The translations under genes and the position numbers were made by a program. From assembly GCF_011038785.1 (NCBI RefSeq), contig NZ_JAAKDT010000004.1:34627-98626 (forward strand): DNA of 64,000 bases. The letters run 5' to 3'. This document shows positions 1 to 7,980 of the stretch, one piece after another. Source of the DNA: Parabacteroides sp. ZJ-118. GTDB lineage: Bacteria > Bacteroidota > Bacteroidia > Bacteroidales > Tannerellaceae. The notes beneath the pieces are model-generated. The model was not told the origin of the DNA and searched no databases. It was given only the letters and a program-made list of their open reading frames with translations. How positions within the stretch are numbered: the stretch's first letter is position 1; the number at the start of each line of letters is the position of its first letter.

Positions 1-262
1 TATAACCACAGTGATGATTCGTCAGCACCAACCCGTCCGGGGAGATCATCTCGCCCGTACAACCTCCGCCAAAACGAACCACGGCATCTTTCAGGGAAGG
101 AGCCTCGGCACTATACACTTCTTGATCGCTTAATCGCAGGCCCAGAGCCTGCATCTCCGCAAACTTCTGTTGCTTCAATAATGGGAGCAGCCACATGCCC
201 TCGTCGGCCAAGGCCGGAAACGCCAATATAGCGGCCGCCACAGATAAAAACAGTTTCTTCAT
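1..262 (-). CDS. S46 family dipeptidyl-peptidase, N-terminal fragment
   Basis: The first 87 codons of a gene that runs off the left edge. A cleavable signal peptide (MKKLFLSVAAAILAFPALA) is followed by DEGMWLLP and then GGGCTGEMISPDGLVLTNHH, the conserved start of S46 peptidases (DPP7/DPP11 type), including the His of the catalytic triad in TNHH. These enzymes work in the periplasm, taking dipeptides from peptide N-termini in asaccharolytic or peptide-using Bacteroidales. DPP7 and DPP11 cannot be told apart because the specificity residues lie outside the window. The start codon overlaps the stop of the upstream CYTH gene as ATGA, which suggests translational coupling. Confidence 0.9.
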   Translation of the reverse strand, partial: MKKLFLSVAAAILAFPALADEGMWLLPLLKQQKFAEMQALGLRLSDQEVYSAEAPSLKDAVVRFGGGCTGEMISPDGLVLTNHHCGY

Positions 263-732
263 GTATTTGAACTATTAAAAGGATATTTTGTCAACATCGA
301 ATTGTAATAACGGCGATCTCCGCTTACCTCCTTACCCAGCCAAGCCGGTTTCTCGAAAGGCTCGTCCTCAGACGATAGCTCGATCTCCGCGAGAATCAAC
401 CCTTCATTCGCTCCGTGGAAAACATCGACTTCCCACGTATGGCGGCCTTTGGGGACCAGATAACGAACCTTTTCGATCGCGCCCGGCTCGCAAAGCTCCA
501 GCAACCGCTCGGCATCCTCCGGAGGAATCTTCTGCTCGAACTCATAACGGCTCAAGCCTTTCTCATCCGAAGCGCCTTTGATCGTAAGGAACCCCTCCCC
601 TCCCCGGATACGAATACGAACCGTACGCCCGGGCCGCGAGCAGATATATCCCTGCACGATACGGGTGGAGCTGACAGCCTCCGGCAAGAAATCGCCGGAG
701 ACCAAGAATTTCCGTTCAATCTCAATGGCCAT
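259..732 (-). CDS. CYTH domain protein (triphosphate tunnel metalloenzyme)
   Basis: A 157-residue protein opening with the family signature E-x-E-x-K (AIEIERKFLV, residues 2-11), followed by alternating charged strands (RIRIRGG, LTIKG, YEFEQKI) that build the acidic/basic tunnel. CYTH proteins bind triphosphates; bacterial members are mostly inorganic triphosphatases, or more rarely class IV adenylate cyclases. A short stand-alone protein of this length fits a triphosphatase, but the substrate is inferred. It overlaps the upstream Smr gene by 11 bases and the downstream S46 gene by 4, so the three are probably one transcript. Confidence 0.85.
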   Translation of the reverse strand: MAIEIERKFLVSGDFLPEAVSSTRIVQGYICSRPGRTVRIRIRGGEGFLTIKGASDEKGLSRYEFEQKIPPEDAERLLELCEPGAIEKVRYLVPKGRHTWEVDVFHGANEGLILAEIELSSEDEPFEKPAWLGKEVSGDRRYYNSMLTKYPFNSSNT

Positions 733-1798
733 GTCTCGAGGTATCCGCTTTAATCGTTACCATCGTCGCGCCAAAACCATATTCGCGGAAAGAAGCGTCT
801 TGAAAATAGTGTTGCTTGTAACGGGTCTTCAAATCCTTCTCGATCGCCTTACGCAACACACCTTCACCCTTTCCATGGATGAAGACTATCTTCTGTCCGT
901 TATCCAGAGCGTACTGATCCATCACCTCGCGGAATTTTCCCAACTGGTATGCCAGCATATCCGCGGGGCTCAATCCATTCGTATTATCCAACAACTCGGT
1001 TATATGCAAGTCCACCTCGAGGATCGCGCTATTGGCCGGCTTCTTTTTCACGGTTTGCCGGGAATTCTTACGTTCCTCGCTCGCCTTCCGCTGCATGGCC
1101 TCTTGCAACTCCGTGGCGGAGACCAGTAATTCTCTCTCGGGCAAGTCATCGCGGATAATCGGATAAACCAGGGCATCCTCCTCAAAGAAATCATTCGCCA
1201 TAAAGCAGTGAAGCTTATAGAACTTAACCGTATCCAAGCGCAACTCCACCGATACGGCGTTTTTCAACGAATAGGGTTTATCCTTCTTGAAAGCGATCAG
1301 TTGCACACAGATCCTTTCCAGCTCATTCAACTCCGGCTTACCGAACTCCTCCAGGAATATTTTCGTGTTCGGCTCGATCATCCCGTTGTAACGGCTCGTC
1401 CAGCTACTATTCGTCCGGTTCATATAATTGAAGAACAAATAGTAATTGCTATCATTCACGAAATAGGTCTCATAGCCGCATCGCTGGAACGCCTTCGGAT
1501 CGACCGGAAGATAAGCCAGATACACATTCAGACGCTCTCCCTCCGGTGTCTCCTCGATCGCTTCCTCTTCCGGCTCGGGCTTTTTCGGGGAGGGAGTCTC
1601 TACCGGGGCCTGTACTTTCGGGCGGTTCGAGCTACGCACTTGCATATCATTCCCCCCAACCACGACACACTCCTTGATCAAGGCAGGAACCTCAAACCCA
1701 TCCTCATCCTCAACCAACACTTGATCCTTTCCGCAGAATCCACGTACGACTCCACCTCCCACACTGTTCAGGAAACGAACTTTATCACCTACATTCAT
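722..1798 (-). CDS. DUF2027 / Smr domain protein
   Basis: About 358 residues. The N-terminus (MNVGDKVRFLNSVGGGVVRG) is an SH3-like DUF2027 segment, followed by an acidic/proline linker (EEEAIEETPEGE), a central beta domain, and a C-terminal Smr domain with the typical VDLHI near residue 265 and FIHGKGEGVLRKAI near 308. Smr domains are nucleic-acid-binding or nicking modules related to the MutS2 C-terminus; MutS2 itself is not present here. I chose ATG at 1798 over an in-frame GTG at 1807 because it begins the conserved NVGDKV motif and suits a box at 1830-1837. The role of this Bacteroidetes family is not established. Confidence 0.85.
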   Translation of the reverse strand: MNVGDKVRFLNSVGGGVVRGFCGKDQVLVEDEDGFEVPALIKECVVVGGNDMQVRSSNRPKVQAPVETPSPKKPEPEEEAIEETPEGERLNVYLAYLPVDPKAFQRCGYETYFVNDSNYYLFFNYMNRTNSSWTSRYNGMIEPNTKIFLEEFGKPELNELERICVQLIAFKKDKPYSLKNAVSVELRLDTVKFYKLHCFMANDFFEEDALVYPIIRDDLPERELLVSATELQEAMQRKASEERKNSRQTVKKKPANSAILEVDLHITELLDNTNGLSPADMLAYQLGKFREVMDQYALDNGQKIVFIHGKGEGVLRKAIEKDLKTRYKQHYFQDASFREYGFGATMVTIKADTSRHGH

Positions 1799-1829
1799 CG
1801 TATACACCTTTATTTATTCATTTAGAAGG

Positions 1830-1837
1830 CAAAGGTA
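1830..1837 (-). promoter_or_regulatory. Bacteroidetes -7 box for Smr-CYTH-S46 operon
   Basis: On the minus strand this reads TACCTTTG, a match to the Bacteroidetes -7 consensus TAnnTTTG, 31 bases before the ATG at 1798. No clear -33 TTTG was found. Confidence 0.55.
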
Positions 1838-1961
1838 TATAAAAACCTCCGCTTTTTTACGCGAGCTGAATAAAAATCATGAACAGGCAAATGGAGCCAT
1901 GCCATCAACTCTAATAAAAGTTAAAGCGATCCAATCCGGCGAGGAATCCTGCCCCGTTACC

Positions 1962-1969
1962 TATATTTG
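1962..1969 (+). promoter_or_regulatory. Bacteroidetes -7 box for the QueA-type gene
   Basis: TATATTTG matches TAnnTTTG and lies 29 bases before the ATG at 1999. The -33 element is not obvious. Confidence 0.5.
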
Positions 1970-1998
1970 CCCGCGAATTAGTCGCAAACAAGTAACAA

Positions 1999-3213
1999 AT
2001 GAACCCACGAGACATACGTATTGACCAATATGACTATTCGCTCTCCGATGAGCGGATCGCCAAATTCCCCTTACCGAAACGGGATGAGTCCAAACTCTTG
2101 CTCTACCGTAACGGAGAAATCAGCGAAAGTATCTTCAAGCATATCACGGATTATCTCCCCCCAAACACCTTGATGGTATTCAATAATACCCGGGTCATAC
2201 AAGCCCGCCTGCTCTTCCGGAAAGAGACCGGCGCACGTATCGAGATTTTCTGCCTGGAACCTTTCGCGCCTCACGATTACGCCTTGATCTTTCAGGAGAC
2301 CCGACGCTGTAGCTGGACGTGCTTGGTTGGCAACCTTAGGAAATGGAAAGAGGGCACTTTATCCAGAACGATCTTCATCAAGGATCGACCGGTCGTGCTG
2401 ACCGCGGATAAGAAAAAATCTCAGGGTGACACCCATTGGATCGAGTTCACCTGGGATAATGAGGCTTATACATTCGCCGATATCCTGGATGCCGCCGGAG
2501 TCTTGCCGATTCCTCCCTATTTGCGCAGGGAGACAGAGAAGAGCGACCTACAGACCTATCAAACCGTTTATTCCAAGGTAAAGGGCTCTGTCGCCGCGCC
2601 GACCGCCGGGCTTCATTTCACGCCGGAGGTACTTGCCGATATAGATGCCCGGGGCATCGGACGGGAAGAGGTCACCTTGCATGTCGGAGCGGGTACCTTT
2701 AAACCGGTCAAAAGCGAAACGATCGAAGGACACGAGATGCACACGGAATTTATCTCCGTCCGCCGCAGCTCCATCGAACGCGTGAAAAACAACCTGGGAA
2801 ATGTCATCGCCGTAGGAACGACTTCCGTACGGACCTTGGAAAGTCTCTATTACATGGGCGTGATCCTGGATCGTAACCCGGAAGCGACCTCCGAAGATCT
2901 CGTCGTAGGACAATGGATGCCTTACGACACGAATAACAACCGGCTGACAGCGGAGCGATCCCTTCAAAACATCCTCGACTATCTGGACAAGCATCACGCG
3001 GATACGCTGGTAACGGCTACGCAAATCATCATCGCCCCGGGCTATGCGTTCAAGATCGTGAGAGGAATCGTCACCAACTTCCACCAGCCCAAAAGCACCT
3101 TGCTCTTGCTGATCTCCGCTTTCGTAAAAGGAGACTGGAAATCCATCTACGCATATGCCTTGGCACATGATTTCAGGTTCTTGAGTTATGGAGACAGCTC
3201 ATTGTTATTGTAA
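1999..3213 (+). CDS. queA: S-adenosylmethionine:tRNA ribosyltransferase-isomerase (QueA family)
   Basis: QueA transfers and isomerises the ribosyl part of SAM onto 7-aminomethyl-7-deazaguanine at position 34 of tRNA, making epoxyqueuosine. The family signatures are clear: YDYSLSDERIAKFP and RDESKLLLY at the start, VFNNTRVIQARL near residue 60, SVAAPTAGLHFTPE near 198 and GTTSVRTLES near 274, with a C-terminal NFHQPKSTLLLLISAF. At 404 residues it is longer than the usual 340-360, with extra sequence around 100-170 and 290-330; such long forms are known in Bacteroidetes, often beside a normal QueA. It may therefore be a paralogue rather than the main enzyme. It is monocistronic, diverging from the Smr operon. 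Confidence 0.88.
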   Translation: MNPRDIRIDQYDYSLSDERIAKFPLPKRDESKLLLYRNGEISESIFKHITDYLPPNTLMVFNNTRVIQARLLFRKETGARIEIFCLEPFAPHDYALIFQETRRCSWTCLVGNLRKWKEGTLSRTIFIKDRPVVLTADKKKSQGDTHWIEFTWDNEAYTFADILDAAGVLPIPPYLRRETEKSDLQTYQTVYSKVKGSVAAPTAGLHFTPEVLADIDARGIGREEVTLHVGAGTFKPVKSETIEGHEMHTEFISVRRSSIERVKNNLGNVIAVGTTSVRTLESLYYMGVILDRNPEATSEDLVVGQWMPYDTNNNRLTAERSLQNILDYLDKHHADTLVTATQIIIAPGYAFKIVRGIVTNFHQPKSTLLLLISAFVKGDWKSIYAYALAHDFRFLSYGDSSLLL

Positions 3214-3244
3214 CAGACATACAATAAGATTCCATACGATTCGT

Positions 3245-3252
3245 TATATTTG
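3245..3252 (+). promoter_or_regulatory. Bacteroidetes -7 box for porE
   Basis: TATATTTG matches TAnnTTTG, 22 bases before the porE ATG at 3274. It implies a very short 5' leader and a transcription unit separate from the upstream gene. Confidence 0.6.
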
Positions 3253-3273
3253 CACGAATATATTCCAGATTGA

Positions 3274-5250
3274 ATGAAAGCGCGTTTTACTATATCTATT
3301 TTATTTTCGCTTATCGTATCCTCCTTGTATTCCTGCAAATCGGCGAAGTTGAGCGATGCCGAGGAGAAGCAGCGTATCGGGGAATACTATGAGGCAGCCG
3401 CCATTTATCGTAAGGTTTACACGAAAACATCCCCGAAGAAAAGGGATTTGCGCGGCTATATCGCCTACCGTATGGCCGAATGTAACCGGTTGATCAATAA
3501 TACGGCGAAAGCGACCAGCGCCTACATGAACGCCATCCGCTATGATTACCCCGATAGCACCGTCTACCTACGCGTGGGACAGATGCTACAGAAAACCGGA
3601 CGTTATCCGGAGGCGATCAAGAACTACGATATCTATAGACAGAATGATCCCGGCAATTTATTAGCCATCAACGGCATACAAGGATGCGAGTTGGCTCCCG
3701 GATGGAAAAAGAACCCTACCCGCTACGAGGTGAGACGCATGGATAAATTCAACTCCCGCCGGGGAGAATTCAGTCCGATGCTGGCCGGAGATAAATACGA
3801 CCAACTCTACTTCGCCTCTTCCCGCTCGAAAGATAAGGACGCGAAAGTCAGCGCCATCACCGGCCAAAACAACAATAACCTCTTCCTGGTCAAGCAAGAC
3901 GAGAAAGGGGCTTGGCTGGCTCCCGCGGAGCTCGAGGACGAGGTGAATACGGAATACGACGAGGGGACTCCCTCTTTCTCACCCGATGGAAACACGATGT
4001 ATTACACCTATTGCGCCCAAGACCCGGAAGGCCCTCGTACCGCCGAGATTTACCGGTCTACCCGAAGCAGCGCCAAATGGGGAAAGGGAACCCGCGCGAC
4101 GATCGTAAAAGACTCGGTTACCGCCCTTGGCCATCCCTCCATCTCGCCGGACGGCAAATACTTGTATTTCGTATCCGACGCTGTAGGCGGTTTCGGTGGC
4201 AAGGATATTTTCCGGGCCCGGGTAGCGGGGAACGATTTCGGCCCGATGGAGAACCTGGGAGAAACGATCAACACCCCGGGAGACGAGATGTTCCCGTATG
4301 TCCGGGATTCCGTCACCCTCTATTTCGCGTCCAACGGACATCCGGGAATGGGCGGCCTCGACCTGTTCAAGGCCACGCAAGACAGCACGGGGAAGTGGAA
4401 TGTCGAGAACCTGGGAGCTCCCATCAATTCCATGGGAGACGATTTCGGTATCACCTTCGCCGGGAAAGAAGAACGGGGCTTCTTCTGCTCCAACCGCAAC
4501 GACGCGCGGGGCTATGACCATCTATATTCCTTTGAACTGCCCGCGATCACCATTTTCATCGAAGGGATCGTAAACGATGTTGACGAATATCCGATCGAGG
4601 AGGCTACCGTACGCATCGTCGGGAAAGATGGGCTGAACGTGAAAGTACCGGTCAAGAAAGACGGCACCTATCGTGTCGAGCTGGAACGGGACATCCGTTA
4701 TGTCATGATGGCCAGCGCCCGCGGTTACCTCAACCAGAATTACGAATTGCATACCGGCCCCGAGGAGAAAAACGAGACGTATATCGTGGATTTCTTCCTC
4801 TCTCCGATCAGCAAGCCGGTTGTTATCGATAACATCTTCTATGATTTCGATAAAGCGACCCTCCGCCCGGAATCCAAGAAGGCTTTGGACGAGATGATCA
4901 GGATGCTGAATGATAACCCGAACGTAACGATCGAACTGGGTGCCCACACGGACCGGAAGGGTACGGACCCGTATAACGAGCGATTGGCTCAACGCCGCGC
5001 GCAATCGGTCGTGGATTACCTGATAGCGGGAGGTATCGAGGCGGCTCGCCTGGAAGCGAAAGGATATGGAGAAAGCGTTCCCAAGACGATCAACAAGAAG
5101 ATGGCTAAACAATTCGATTTCTTGAAGGAAGGCGATCTGCTTACCGAGGAGTTCATCCTCGCCCTGCCGCCGGAACAGCAAGAGATCGCCGACCAGATCA
5201 ACCGCAGAACGGAATTCAAGGTATTGCGGACGAATTATAACCTGTTCTAA
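3274..5250 (+). CDS. porE: PorE-like T9SS outer-membrane lipoprotein (TPR, PD40 propeller, OmpA)
   Basis: A 658-residue protein with the exact layout of PorE, a T9SS component of Porphyromonas gingivalis: lipoprotein signal (SLYSC, Cys 21), TPR-like helices to about 135, a beta-propeller with PD40 repeats (FSPDGNTMYYTY, ISPDGKYLYFVSD) to about 415, a carboxypeptidase-regulatory-like beta domain around 425-510, and an OmpA C-terminal domain (FYDFDKATLRPES, then GAHTDRKGTDPYNERLAQRRA) that binds peptidoglycan. It should sit at the inner face of the outer membrane and anchor the secretion machine to the wall. Many Bacteroidetes carry related OmpA-PD40 proteins, so PorE is the best but not the only assignment. 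It carries its own promoter box and ends just before the convergent galM-like gene. Confidence 0.8.
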   Translation: MKARFTISILFSLIVSSLYSCKSAKLSDAEEKQRIGEYYEAAAIYRKVYTKTSPKKRDLRGYIAYRMAECNRLINNTAKATSAYMNAIRYDYPDSTVYLRVGQMLQKTGRYPEAIKNYDIYRQNDPGNLLAINGIQGCELAPGWKKNPTRYEVRRMDKFNSRRGEFSPMLAGDKYDQLYFASSRSKDKDAKVSAITGQNNNNLFLVKQDEKGAWLAPAELEDEVNTEYDEGTPSFSPDGNTMYYTYCAQDPEGPRTAEIYRSTRSSAKWGKGTRATIVKDSVTALGHPSISPDGKYLYFVSDAVGGFGGKDIFRARVAGNDFGPMENLGETINTPGDEMFPYVRDSVTLYFASNGHPGMGGLDLFKATQDSTGKWNVENLGAPINSMGDDFGITFAGKEERGFFCSNRNDARGYDHLYSFELPAITIFIEGIVNDVDEYPIEEATVRIVGKDGLNVKVPVKKDGTYRVELERDIRYVMMASARGYLNQNYELHTGPEEKNETYIVDFFLSPISKPVVIDNIFYDFDKATLRPESKKALDEMIRMLNDNPNVTIELGAHTDRKGTDPYNERLAQRRAQSVVDYLIAGGIEAARLEAKGYGESVPKTINKKMAKQFDFLKEGDLLTEEFILALPPEQQEIADQINRRTEFKVLRTNYNLF

Positions 5251-5287
5251 CGAGAGAGGAGGTCCGGAAGTTCGGATAAATCCCGGG

Positions 5288-6439
5288 TTACTCCATCAAA
5301 GAGAACTTATAGATGCACTCGCTCGAATATTTCTCACCCGGTCGAAGCACTACGCTCGGGAAAGCGGGTTGATTCGGGCTGTCGGGATAGTGCTGGGTCT
5401 CTAAGCAAAGAGCGCCGCGATGCGGGTAAACAACCCCCGACTTGCCTTTATCACCGGCTTTCGTCATCGCGTTGCCGGCATAGAATTGAAGACCCGGCTC
5501 GTTGGTGTAAACTTCCATAACGATACCGCTCACCGGAGATACCACCCTCGCGGCTACTTTATGGATATCGCCGGCGGCGTTCAAGATCCAGTTATGATCG
5601 TAACCACCACCGTAAACCAATTGCGTAAACGGATTGTCGATATCAGCGCCTACCACTACCGGTTCGCGGAGATCCATCGGGGTGCCTTCAACGGGTTCGA
5701 TACCGGTCGGGATCAAGGTCTCGTCCACCGGGTTATAGGCATCTGCGTCGATCATGATCCTATGATCCGTGATTTGCGAGCCGGGGACACCGGACAGATT
5801 GAAATAACTATGGTTTGTCAGGTTCACGACAGTGGTCTTGTCGGTTGTCGCCTCGTACCGGATGTCGACGGCATTGTCGTCCGTCAGCTTATAGACCACC
5901 TTGATATCCAAATTACCGGGGAAACCGGCCTCACCGTCTTTCGACAGGTACGTCAGCTCCAAGGTCTGGTCATCGATCTGTTTCGCGTCCCAAACTACCG
6001 CATGATATCCTTTCGGACCGCCATGCAAGCAATGGCCATTATTATTCCGCGGAAGTTGATACTCCGTCCCCTCCAGCGTAAACTTACCATTCGCGATACG
6101 GTTGCCGTAACGTCCGATCAAGGCGCCATAATTCATGTCCGGGTTCGCCACGTATCGCGCGATATTATCGTAACCCAGCACCACGTCCGTCATCTTGCCG
6201 TTCTTATCGGGCACCATCACGGAAACCAGACGTCCGCCCCAATTCGTTACGCAGGCCTCAGCCCCTTTCTGATTCTTCAACACATACAAAGCAGTCGGCT
6301 TACCATCTACCTCAGATACAAAATCCGACTTCATCAAACCGGAGAGAGTGGCCTCTTCCGTAGCCGCTCCCTTCTCATTCTTACCTACGCATGACAACAA
6401 CATACACATTGCCATGACCGCCAAACAAAGTTTTTTCAT
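5288..6439 (-). CDS. galM: Aldose 1-epimerase (galactose mutarotase), lipoprotein form
   Basis: A 383-residue protein of the GalM family, which interconverts alpha and beta anomers of aldoses. Family motifs are GGRLVSVMVPDKNG, the active-site strip NNGHCLHGGPKGY (catalytic His), NLTNHSYFNLSG (second His) and the C-terminal CLETQHYPDSPN with the catalytic Glu. The N-terminus MKKLCLAVMAMCMLLSC ends in a lipobox Cys, so the enzyme is probably membrane-anchored in the periplasm, as in many Bacteroidetes sugar-use pathways. No sugar transporter or hydrolase lies next to it. Convergent with porE, with 37 bases between the stops. Confidence 0.93.
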   Translation of the reverse strand: MKKLCLAVMAMCMLLSCVGKNEKGAATEEATLSGLMKSDFVSEVDGKPTALYVLKNQKGAEACVTNWGGRLVSVMVPDKNGKMTDVVLGYDNIARYVANPDMNYGALIGRYGNRIANGKFTLEGTEYQLPRNNNGHCLHGGPKGYHAVVWDAKQIDDQTLELTYLSKDGEAGFPGNLDIKVVYKLTDDNAVDIRYEATTDKTTVVNLTNHSYFNLSGVPGSQITDHRIMIDADAYNPVDETLIPTGIEPVEGTPMDLREPVVVGADIDNPFTQLVYGGGYDHNWILNAAGDIHKVAARVVSPVSGIVMEVYTNEPGLQFYAGNAMTKAGDKGKSGVVYPHRGALCLETQHYPDSPNQPAFPSVVLRPGEKYSSECIYKFSLME

Positions 6440-6476
6440 CGCTTCTCTTTAAAATTAATGTCTGTTATTCTTCGGA

Positions 6477-6484
6477 CAAAGATA
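6477..6484 (-). promoter_or_regulatory. Bacteroidetes -7 box for galM
   Basis: The minus strand reads TATCTTTG, 37 bases before the ATG at 6439. Confidence 0.5.
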
Positions 6485-6569
6485 CGCATTCTATCCACAA
6501 GAGATCCAACATCCTTACGCATTTTCGCAGAACTTTCGTACATTCGCGTACTATTGTAATACGTGAGAA

Positions 6570-7364
6570 ATGAAACAATATTTAGATCTGCTCGACAGAG
6601 TGCTTACCGGAGGAGTATGGAAAGAAGACCGGACGGGTACGGGAACGATCAGCATATTCGGCCATCAGATGCGATTCAACCTGGAAGAGGGATTCCCGCT
6701 GCTCACTACCAAGAAGCTGCATCTGAAGTCTATCATCTATGAGTTGCTATGGTTCTTGCATGGAGATACCAACGTAAACTATTTACAAGATCACGGTGTA
6801 CGTATCTGGAACGAATGGGCGGACGCGGATGGCAGCCTTGGACATATATACGGTTACCAATGGCGGTCGTGGCCGGATTATAAAGGAGGATCTATCGACC
6901 AGATCACCGAGGCCGTGGAGACGATCAAGCATAACCCGGATTCGCGACGGATCATCGTGAGCGCATGGAACGTGGCGGACTTAGACAACATGAACCTGCC
7001 TCCTTGCCACGCTTTCTTCCAGTTTTACGTGGCGAACGGACGGTTGAGCCTGCAGTTGTATCAACGCAGCGCGGATATTTTCCTCGGCGTTCCGTTCAAC
7101 ATTGCCTCCTATGCCTTGTTATTACAAATGATGGCACAAGTTACCGGACTTAAAGCGGGCGATTTCGTTCATACGCTGGGAGACGCCCATATCTACAGCA
7201 ACCATTTGGAGCAAGTCAAGTTACAACTGACACGTGAGCCGCGTGCGTTGCCCCGTATGGAGATCAACCCGGACGTGAAGAGCATCTTCGATTTTAAGTT
7301 CGAGGATTTCAATTTGACCGGATACGACCCGCATCCCCACATCAAGGGAGAAGTGGCCGTCTGA
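6570..7364 (+). CDS. thyA: Thymidylate synthase
   Basis: ThyA methylates dUMP to dTMP with methylenetetrahydrofolate. The 264 residues match the E. coli enzyme in length, and the catalytic Cys falls at residue 146 in [12 protein letters not shown]. Also visible are the N-terminal [12 protein letters not shown] phosphate-binding stretch, [10 protein letters not shown], and the C-terminal [13 protein letters not shown] with the expected terminal beta-branched residue. It is followed 28 bases later by folA, which regenerates the tetrahydrofolate that ThyA oxidises, so the two are probably one operon. Confidence 0.98.
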   Translation: MKQYLDLLDRVLTGGVWKEDRTGTGTISIFGHQMRFNLEEGFPLLTTKKLHLKSIIYELLWFLHGDTNVNYLQDHGVRIWNEWADADGSLGHIYGYQWRSWPDYKGGSIDQITEAVETIKHNPDSRRIIVSAWNVADLDNMNLPPCHAFFQFYVANGRLSLQLYQRSADIFLGVPFNIASYALLLQMMAQVTGLKAGDFVHTLGDAHIYSNHLEQVKLQLTREPRALPRMEINPDVKSIFDFKFEDFNLTGYDPHPHIKGEVAV

Positions 7365-7392
7365 GAATTACAAACCATAAATCAATCAGTCT

Positions 7393-7890
7393 ATGAGTAC
7401 AATTTCTATCATCGCGGCAATCGCGGATAAACGCGCGATCGGAAAGAATCAGCGATTATTATGTCACATGCCTTCAGACATGAAGCGTTTCAAGGAGTTA
7501 ACCACGGGACATGCGGTAATCATGGGACGTAAGACATTCGAGTCTCTCCCTGTAGCGCCACTGCCCCATCGGAAGAATGTTGTATTGACGACTATGCCCG
7601 AAGCCGGTTTCGTAAATTGTTTCGCTTGCGAGTCGATGGGTGCCGCTCTGGATTTATGTGAGAAAGAGGACGAGATATTCATTATTGGTGGCGCGTTGGT
7701 CTACAGACAAGCCTTGAGAATAGCCGACAAAATGTACATTACCCGCATCCATCATGAGTTTCCCGACGCGACCTCGTTCTTCCCCGTCGTAAACTGGGAC
7801 CTTTGGGAAGAGACTGAACGTGAGGAGTATCCCGCGGACGAGAAGAATCCTTATCCTTATACCTACATCACTTACGTGCGTAAAAAATAA
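7393..7890 (+). CDS. folA: Dihydrofolate reductase
   Basis: Reduces dihydrofolate to tetrahydrofolate with NADPH. At 165 residues it has normal length. Motifs: ISIIAAIADKRAIGKNQRLL at the start, MPSDMKRFKELT with the acidic catalytic residue, HAVIMGRKTFESLP for NADPH binding, and IFIIGGALVYRQAL near residue 95. Directly downstream of thyA on the same strand. Confidence 0.98.
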   Translation: MSTISIIAAIADKRAIGKNQRLLCHMPSDMKRFKELTTGHAVIMGRKTFESLPVAPLPHRKNVVLTTMPEAGFVNCFACESMGAALDLCEKEDEIFIIGGALVYRQALRIADKMYITRIHHEFPDATSFFPVVNWDLWEETEREEYPADEKNPYPYTYITYVRKK

Positions 7891-7980
7891 ACATTAACGT
7901 GCGTTTTACAACTTTTTGCTCTTTCTTTGTATCTATAATTGGGAAAGGTTTATTGTAAAACTTTAAAAAAACCAAGCGAT

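Noticed and set aside
578..1825. Plus-strand open frames of 183 and 205 codons opposite the Smr/CYTH genes
   Set aside because: Both lie antisense to clear CYTH and Smr proteins and show no family motif or start context.
3912..4517. Frame-shifted Arg/Gly-rich frame inside porE
   Set aside because: The porE frame is continuous with domain motifs on both sides; there is no sign of a frameshift.
5420..6394. Open frame of 324 codons on the plus strand opposite galM
   Set aside because: The minus strand has a full, motif-complete epimerase with a lipoprotein signal; the plus frame has a low-complexity His/Arg/Ile-rich translation and is a shadow.
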